From NCBI RefSeq assembly GCF_025118155.1, contig NW_026251438.1:1-64000 (forward strand): a DNA stretch of 64,000 bases. The letters are read 5' to 3'. The DNA is from Cokeromyces recurvatus. Taxonomy: Eukaryota; Mucoromycota; Mucoromycetes; Mucorales; Mucoraceae. Positions 57,831 through 64,000 of the stretch are shown piece by piece. Below the pieces are notes generated by a model. The model worked only from the letters and a program-made list of their open reading frames with translations. It did no database searches and was not told the origin of the DNA. The translations under genes were made by a program, and so were the position numbers. Positions within the stretch are counted from its first letter, which is position 1. The number at the start of each line of letters is the position of its first letter.

Positions 57831-58116
57831 TTTCTTTAAAAGAAAAAAAAATGCTTCAATTAATAATGCATATATTATATGGCTTCCTTTTATAAAAAAT
57901 AAAATAAAATAGAATAAAAAATGCTAAAACTGTAGACTGGATTTAAAACTATAAATTAGTAGCACAACATGGAAGCAATCATTTATAAACGATCAGCACT
58001 AAACATATTACACTTGTTCTCCCTTGTACAACTAATTTGGCCCCTCAAAATTTTTATTTTTCTTTTCTTTTCTTTTCTTTTTTCTTTTCTTCTTCTTCTT
58101 CTCATTCATATACATC
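57831..58116. other. Promoter side of the fucosyltransferase-like gene
   Basis: AT-rich, with a TTTTC and TTC repeat at about 58060-58100 just before the start codon. No gene. Confidence 0.5.
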
Positions 58117-59877
58117 ATGATTAGAATTCAACGATTTCTATATTATATTCTAATCTTGGTGTTTTTCGTATTCATTTCAATAACTTTATTAACTCATCTC
58201 AAAACACCATCACCTGATTTCAAAGATGAACATTTTAAAACAACAAAAAAAGTAAATCCTAATGAAGAGAAATATTTATCATGGTTCCCACATAGGTAAT
58301 TTATATATTTAATAGAATAACTGGAGGAAACCACTCTTTTTTTTTTCTTTTTTTTTTTCGATCCCATTATTAATAAGTATATTACAGTGATTTTCCTGAA
58401 CAGCAAGAATCCTTTAGAAATGCACTCCGACTTGCTTTAGAAACAAAACGTACAATTATTGCACCTATGCTTCGAATTAATAAGATTTATCCTTGGATGC
58501 CATTCGAAGATCTTGCTAAACGTTATGAAGCACAAGAAAAATCCACACTAAAAAAGGCATGCGATAATAATCAACCTACTTGGCAAACAGCGTTAGAACC
58601 TTGTGAGACAATAAATGATTGGATTGAAATACCTTGGTCCAGTATTATGGATTTAGAGATTATTAAAAGAGAATATGGTATTCGAATTATTGAACGTACA
58701 AATGGACATGGTTGGGGCGTTCATGAGTCAGCTTTAGAGAGTCATATCGACCCTGAAGATGTAGCTATCATTGATGTCATGTCATTTAAAGAAAATGGCA
58801 CAGACTGGGAACATATCGATCCTACTGAAGAAGCATTAAAGCTTTCAAAGCAATCAACACTAACTCGTTTTACAAATTGGATTCAATCTCATTTTACCCC
58901 GCCAGCTAATGAAAAATTGTCTCAGCCCCTAAAATTTGTGCTGAGTGTCGATCGCTTACATGCAATTGATGCAAAAATTATTCAATTTGGCGCCTTGAAT
59001 TCAGCTGCGCGTTATGAGACCACTCAAAATGAAATTCAATCAGACCTTCGAAAGGCATTGATGAAGTCACGCTTTATCGTTCCTGATCAAATGGCTCAAC
59101 TGACTGCCCAATCTTCCAAGATCATTGAGGTCTTGGGTGGCCGTTTTCAATTTAGCACATTAATTCTTAATTTATCCAAACTAGTAGCAATGGATGCACG
59201 TGCTGGCACTATCCAAAATATGGCTGTCGATTCAAACCAAATCGATAATCGACCTCCTCCTGGCATGGAAGATTTAAATGAAAAGTCAAGATGGGATTTG
59301 ATGGAGGCTGTCGTACTCGAACTCTTTGGTGACATACCTATTAATCAAGCCGTTTCCGCTGCTATGCCAATTAAGCCATCCTCAACATTAGCCGCACTTT
59401 TAAACTCCGGTTTCTCCACAACAAATCGTACCTCACCTCAAGATCGATTCCAGTTGTTAGAAGCATGTGTTGACTATCATCGACATGTTGAAGAACGTTA
59501 TCCTGTATATTATCTCATTAACGACATGCAGATTGCAGCAGAAACACGACCTGATATTTTTGGGCCTCTTTTAGAGATGTTCCCTTGTATCTTTTCTAAA
59601 GCTGACATGATAAGCTGGGGGATTCAAACAGATTCCTATTTATCTGGTCAACCTGGTTTAATAGACACACATATTAATTATGAGCAACTATTTCAACCTC
59701 TTCTTGACATTTTGATTGCACAAAAAGGTAACCAAAAAAAAAAAGTAAAAAAAAAAAAAGGGTTTTGCTGTATTTAGTAATTTAATTTTTATGTCATTTT
59801 TTGTTGCAGGCTATTCATTTTTTGAAATTCCAACCACACCTTTAACTCGATTTCTCAATTGGAGTCCAAAAGAATAA
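58117..59877 (+). CDS. Golgi type II membrane protein, fungal O-fucosyltransferase-like family
   Basis: Three exons, 58117-58295, 58388-59727 and 59810-59877, give 528 residues. An N-terminal signal anchor (FLYYILILVFFVFISITLL) predicts type II membrane topology in the Golgi or ER. The luminal domain starts with KYLSWFPHSDFPEQQESFRN and LETKRTIIAP, the entry motif of a fungal family related to GDP-fucose protein O-fucosyltransferases, where a nucleotide-sugar loop follows a WxPH-type start. The rest has no motif I recognise apart from the late DIFGPLLEMFPCIFSKADMI helix, which in O-fucosyltransferase folds lies near the donor site. The donor sugar and target are unknown, and activity is not proven by the sequence. 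Confidence 0.65.
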
Positions 59878-60086
59878 AAATAGAACGGTTTTTTCTTTTC
59901 TAAAAAAAAAAATAAAATTTATATGAAAGAGAAGTAATATCATCAAATGATGTAATGATTGAGTCAGTTAGAAAAAAAAAAGATTTTATAATAAGACAAA
60001 GTCAATAACTTTTGTATTTTCCCTTTATCTCTCTCTCTTTTTTTTTTCTTCTTAAAAGAATACATTTATATATCTATTTCTCATAC
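59878..60086. other. Short intergenic region
   Basis: 3' UTR and promoter between the fucosyltransferase-like gene and the LEA-like gene. AT-rich; no gene. Confidence 0.5.
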
Positions 60087-62131
60087 ATGTATCGATTACC
60101 TATCCTCAAGACAAACACACAAGCCATGTTGATTCGTCGTCAACAATTGGCTATTCGAAACAATGCTAGATTAATGTCCAGTACACATCAAGAAGAACAA
60201 CGCCGTGGGATAAATAAAGGTGCAATTGCTGCTATGTTTTTAACTGCTGCTGGTATTGCTGTATATTATCAACGTACAAAAGACGAAAAAAGCAGTAAGT
60301 GATCATATATATGTATATATGTATATTTGAATTGATTGATTAATAATTCATGTTTATTTATTTATTTATTTTGATAGAGCTATATCAAAATGATGATCCT
60401 TATGAAAAGACAAAAAAGGATGTGTCACAAATGGGACATGATGCAGCAAAGGAGGCTAACAAAGTCGGACAACAAGTGAAAGATTCTGCTGAATCTGCTG
60501 GTCAAGCCACAAAGGATGCCTACAATCAAGTCAAGTCCTCTGTCCAAAGAGAAGGCAAGGACGCTGTAGAGAACGCGAAGGATAGTGTAGATAAATTCCG
60601 CTCTGAACATCATCTGAAGGAAGGTGATCGTTCACCTGAAAGTATTGTATCTGACAAGTATAATCAAACGAAGGAAACGATCACTGATGATATTAAAAAA
60701 TCCAAGGACTACTTTGCTAATTACAAACATCGAGAGAGTCCTAATAGTCAAGATAAAAACCCCATGGTTCATGAAAAGGTCTCCTCGGATGCTACTAAAA
60801 CACCTCGTGAAAGACAATTAGAATCTTATGCTGAAAATAAAGTAGGCGATACCTCTACTCTCGTCAATAAGGACACTAACAAGGTTTCCTCTGTCTGGAA
60901 GGATAAAGACAATCAAGAAAAGTCCGGCAGTCGTAATAGCCCCGTTACTGTTGAACATGAACCCGCCAACAACGACAACAACAAGAAGAAGGGCTTTTGG
61001 AATAGTATCTTTGGAGGAAGTGGCTCGTCCTCTTCAGCTGCTTCAGCTGAGGCCCATGATAAATCCCATCAAGCCCCTATTCCTGCTACACCCGTAGATA
61101 CCTCCTCCAAGAAGGATTTTCAAAAGGGTTCCTCCGCTGATGGTAACCCGATGGTGAACGAAAAGCGCTCAAGAGATAGAACCAAGTCTAATCAAGAATA
61201 TCATATGGAGGCTTACGCAAATGACCATGTTCATGATACCAGTACCCTTGTTGGTAAAGACACTGAAAAAGTGAAAGGTACTTGGGAAGATAAGGCAAGT
61301 CGTGATCAAGGTTCTCAAGAACCCTCTACTTCTAGATCATCTCTTACATCCTCCTCTTGGTCTAATCTCGTCAATCAAGCTAGTGAAAAACTTCATGAAG
61401 TAGAAGAAAAAGTGGAAAACTACATTGAAGATGATGGCAAAAAGGTGGCTTCCATGTGGGAAGGTGTTAAGAATAAAGTCGGACTCTCTGCAAAGGAGAG
61501 TTATCAAGATGCAAAGTCAAAGGCCAGTCAAGTTGGAAAGGAGGCTAATGATACCTTAAAGGATGTATCTAATAAGGCAAGTCATGAATCAGGTCGTCTT
61601 GAAGAAGGGTGGGAAAACGTTAAATCACAAGCGAAGGAAGAGGCTGATTCGATCTATAGAACTGCCTCAGATGTTGTCTCCTCCACTTCGAGTAAGTTTA
61701 AGGAAGGAGCTGATCAAACACGTCGTGATAGCTCTAAACTTATGCAAGATCAAATGGATCGTGCTAGTGGTGTATTGAATGAAACAGAAAGGGAGGCTAA
61801 CAAGTTAAAGTCAGATACTGAAAAAACTGCAAAGAGTTGGTATGCAAAAGGTACAGAACAAGCGAAGGACAGCTATGATTCTATTAAGGATACAGTCGAT
61901 AAGGATATCCAATGGACTCGTCAAAAGGTTCAGGAAGGTTTAAATAATACAAAAGAAGAAGTGAGTCACTTGTTAAGTACTCAACCAAAGGAATCGGACT
62001 TGGCTGGTCATATTAAGCGTGGTGAAAAGTTTGCTGAAGAGGAAGAAGGTCAATTGAGATCTACGCGTAATAATGTTGATAAGAAACCTGCTAAGGTCGT
62101 TGTTGAACATGCTGATGGCAAGGATATGTAA
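60087..62131 (+). CDS. LEA-like mitochondrial protein with a duplicated 55-residue module
   Basis: Two exons, 60087-60294 and 60378-62131, give 653 residues. The N-terminus looks like a mitochondrial presequence (RLPILKTNTQAMLIRRQQLA) followed by one hydrophobic span (AIAAMFLTAAGIAVYY). The body is extremely hydrophilic and helical, with group 3 LEA-like 11-mers such as AAKEANKVGQQVKDSAESAG and AKEEADSIYRTASDV. Two copies of a module of about 55 residues stand out, at residues 197-251 and 326-380; both begin NPMV-EK, hold E-YA, DTSTLV-KDT-KV and end W-DK. Between them is a Ser/Gly-rich linker with a GFWNSIFGG patch. LEA-like proteins protect membranes and enzymes on drying; here the likely site is the mitochondrion. 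Base composition is clearly richer in GC than its flanks. Confidence 0.75.
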
Positions 62132-62144
62132 ACAAATTTTGTTA

Positions 62145-62186
<42 letters not shown>

Positions 62187-62781
62187 GGGATGAAGTAATT
62201 TTTCTTCTTTCCTTTTTTTTTTTTTGTAATAATATCTTCTTCATATTTACTGTTATATTATTATGGTTATTTGTTATTTATTTATCTATGTAAATATTAA
62301 AAAAAAATAAAATAAAATAAAATTGATTCTATTCAAAGTGTTATATTTTTTGTTTTTTATTCTGCTCAGGTATTCATATCTTGTGAGTAAGCTTTTTTCA
62401 TGGTAAAAACGAGACAATGTTTGAATTTTTTTATTTTTATTTTACACGGTATATTTATGCAATAAACAAATTCAATGTTAGTTCAATTTCGATAGAATGT
62501 TTTCTGTATTTTTTTTTGAGTGCTTTCTATTGTCAGCGATGATGATGGCTAATATGTTACTACTTATGGTAAAGCAAATACTTAAAAAAAAAAAAATATG
62601 GCAACCGTCTGTCATTGATTATGTAAAAGTAAACAAAAGCTGAATTTCAATCTGATAGAAAGCGGAAGATGTTTTCCTTTTGACAGATACCCCTGGGGTT
62701 TTTCTTTTTTCCTTTTCTTTACCTCCTTTATTTTTTATACCCTATTATCATAACGATTCTTTAATACATTTCTCATTTAAA
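62132..62781. other. Intergenic region
   Basis: 3' side of the LEA-like gene and promoter of MSD1. A run of A at 62145-62181 directly follows the stop region. No gene recognised. Confidence 0.5.
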
Positions 62782-63514
62782 ATGACATCACGATTATTTA
62801 GAATTGCAATGTTAGCTAATAGAGCAACATGTCTACGACCTCCATTTCAATCATCGTCAAAGGCAGCTATAACTTGTCAATTACGTAAAATAAATTCAAC
62901 ATCAATTATGCGAGAGCAATATTTGCATGGATACAAAGATAACGAAAGATATCACGGTAATCATATATACAAAAAAAAAAGTATGATTATATTGAATGAA
63001 GGAAAGTACTAAGTATTAGTAATAAAGGTGAATATCCTGGTCGTACTCACTATTGTGGCGAGTTACGTGCTTCACATGAAGGAGAAAAAGTTGTTTTGTG
63101 TGGTTGGGCACAATCTTCTAGGTATATTCTATAAGTTGAAAAAAAAAAGACATACACATACATATATACACACACAGAATTGGTTATTTATTAAAATATG
63201 GATGTTCTAGAGATTTGGCTCAAGATTTGATTTTTTTACCTTTAAGAGATCATTCAGGTATTACACAGCTTGTCTATCGAAATTCTAAAGATGAAAAACT
63301 TCGAAAACAAATTCAGCTTTTATCACCAGAAAGTATAGTGTGTGTAGAAGGCATTGTGCGAAAGAGACCCGAAGGCATGTCAAATCAGAAACAAGCGACA
63401 GGTGATATTGAAGTAGAAATTACAAAGTTGTATTGTTTAAATCCTGCTTCACCTTCACTCCCTTTTTGGCCCAATCAGGCACAACTGGTAAGTTGAAGTA
63501 AATATTCATAGCAA

Positions 63515-63546
<32 letters not shown>

Positions 63547-64000
63547 GAAATACAGCCGAATGAAGAGGTTAGACTTCGATATCGTTATTTGGATCTTCGT
63601 AGAAATGTACTTCAACATAATCTTCGTCTTAGATCGTTAACAGCTAATACAGTACGAGATTATTTGATCAAAAATGGATTTACAGAGATCGAAACTCCTA
63701 CTTTATTTAAATCAACACCTGAAGGTGCTCGTGAATATATTGTGCCTACAAGAAAGAAAGGCGCCTTTTATGCTTTATCACAGAGCCCACAACAAGTAAA
63801 TAGAGAGAGAGAGAGAAAAGAGATTTTTTGAATTACTTATTGATATATTACTTTCTTCCTTTTATTTTTTAGCATAAACAAATGCTAATGGCAGCTGGAT
63901 TCGATCGTTATTTTCAAATTGCCCGTTGTTTCAGAGATGAAGATTTAAGAGCAGATCGACAGCCTGAATTTACACAGATTGATTTGGAAATGTCATTTAT
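62782..64000 (+). CDS. MSD1: Mitochondrial aspartyl-tRNA synthetase, 5' part (runs off the window)
   Basis: Exons 62782-62956, 63028-63121, 63211-63487, 63556-63795 and 63873-64000 join in frame, and the last is cut by the window end. The N-terminus is a basic, Ser-rich mitochondrial presequence. The OB-fold anticodon domain follows ([39 protein letters not shown]). Then the class II core begins: [41 protein letters not shown], and motif 2 as [19 protein letters not shown] followed by [10 protein letters not shown]. The order RYLDLRR, then RCFRDED with [12 protein letters not shown], is the bacterial/mitochondrial AspRS type rather than the cytosolic type. The remainder of the catalytic domain and the bacterial-type insertion lie outside. 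Confidence 0.95.

Noticed and set aside
1..64000. tRNA, rRNA, CRISPR arrays and bacterial-type operons
   Set aside because: I looked for tRNA box patterns, rRNA-like conserved blocks and regularly spaced palindromic repeats and saw none; the gene structure is eukaryotic. A covariance-model scan would be needed to exclude small RNAs.

Overview
This window is nuclear DNA of a filamentous fungus, most likely an early-diverging one (Mucoromycota, Mucorales-like). The evidence is very AT-rich sequence, genes split by short introns (about 50-140 bp, almost all GT-AG) with T-rich acceptors, long homopolymer T/A tracts, and a gene set containing fungal-specific proteins (Prm1, Pkr1, Mdv1/Caf4, a Doa4-type deubiquitinase) next to genes missing from yeasts (Integrator subunit 4). 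The species cannot be named from sequence alone. Exon joins were made by eye from reading-frame continuity, splice signals and remembered family sequence; none was tested with RNA or a database.

Layout. Positions 1-9,800 are a repeat-rich accessory block of decayed elements: a LINE-type gag-like remnant, two 59-nt direct repeats that differ only by transitions, a frameshifted Tnp2/CACTA-type transposase, a broken spliced gene facing it tail to tail, and a broken PD-(D/E)XK-like gene between imperfect inverted repeats. From 9,800 to the end the window is ordinary euchromatin with about 26 genes, many fully modelled exon by exon.

Gene order: USP/Doa4 deubiquitinase (+), homeodomain factor (-), SEN2 tRNA-splicing endonuclease (+), F-box protein (-), SNF5/SFH1 (-) divergent from INTS4 (+), RAI1/DXO (+), MEF2-type MADS factor (+), YIH1/IMPACT (+), PKR1 (+), PRM1 (+) convergent with a SET-MYND protein (-), a single-pass membrane protein (+), MDV1/CAF4 (+), eIF2-beta (+) convergent with a small coiled-coil protein (-), dipeptidyl peptidase 5 (+), PTEN (+), peroxisomal hydratase 2 (+) whose stop codon overlaps that of a NUDIX protein (-), a 2.8-kb gap holding a Fanzor-like nuclease remnant, alpha-arrestin (+), nitronate monooxygenase (+), an O-fucosyltransferase-like protein (+), a mitochondrial LEA-like protein (+), and mitochondrial aspartyl-tRNA synthetase (+, cut by the window edge).

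Functional themes: RNA processing and decay (SEN2, INTS4, RAI1), translation and its control (eIF2-beta, YIH1, MSD1), chromatin and transcription (SNF5, homeodomain, MADS, SET-MYND) and organelle biology (MDV1, PKR1, peroxisomal hydratase, LEA-like protein). There is no operon logic. Neighbours share short intergenic spaces, and several gene starts are preceded by long T tracts on the coding strand. The points most worth a second look are the full-length INTS4, the duplicated 55-residue module in the LEA-like protein, the Fanzor remnant, and the RIP-like transition pattern in the repeats.
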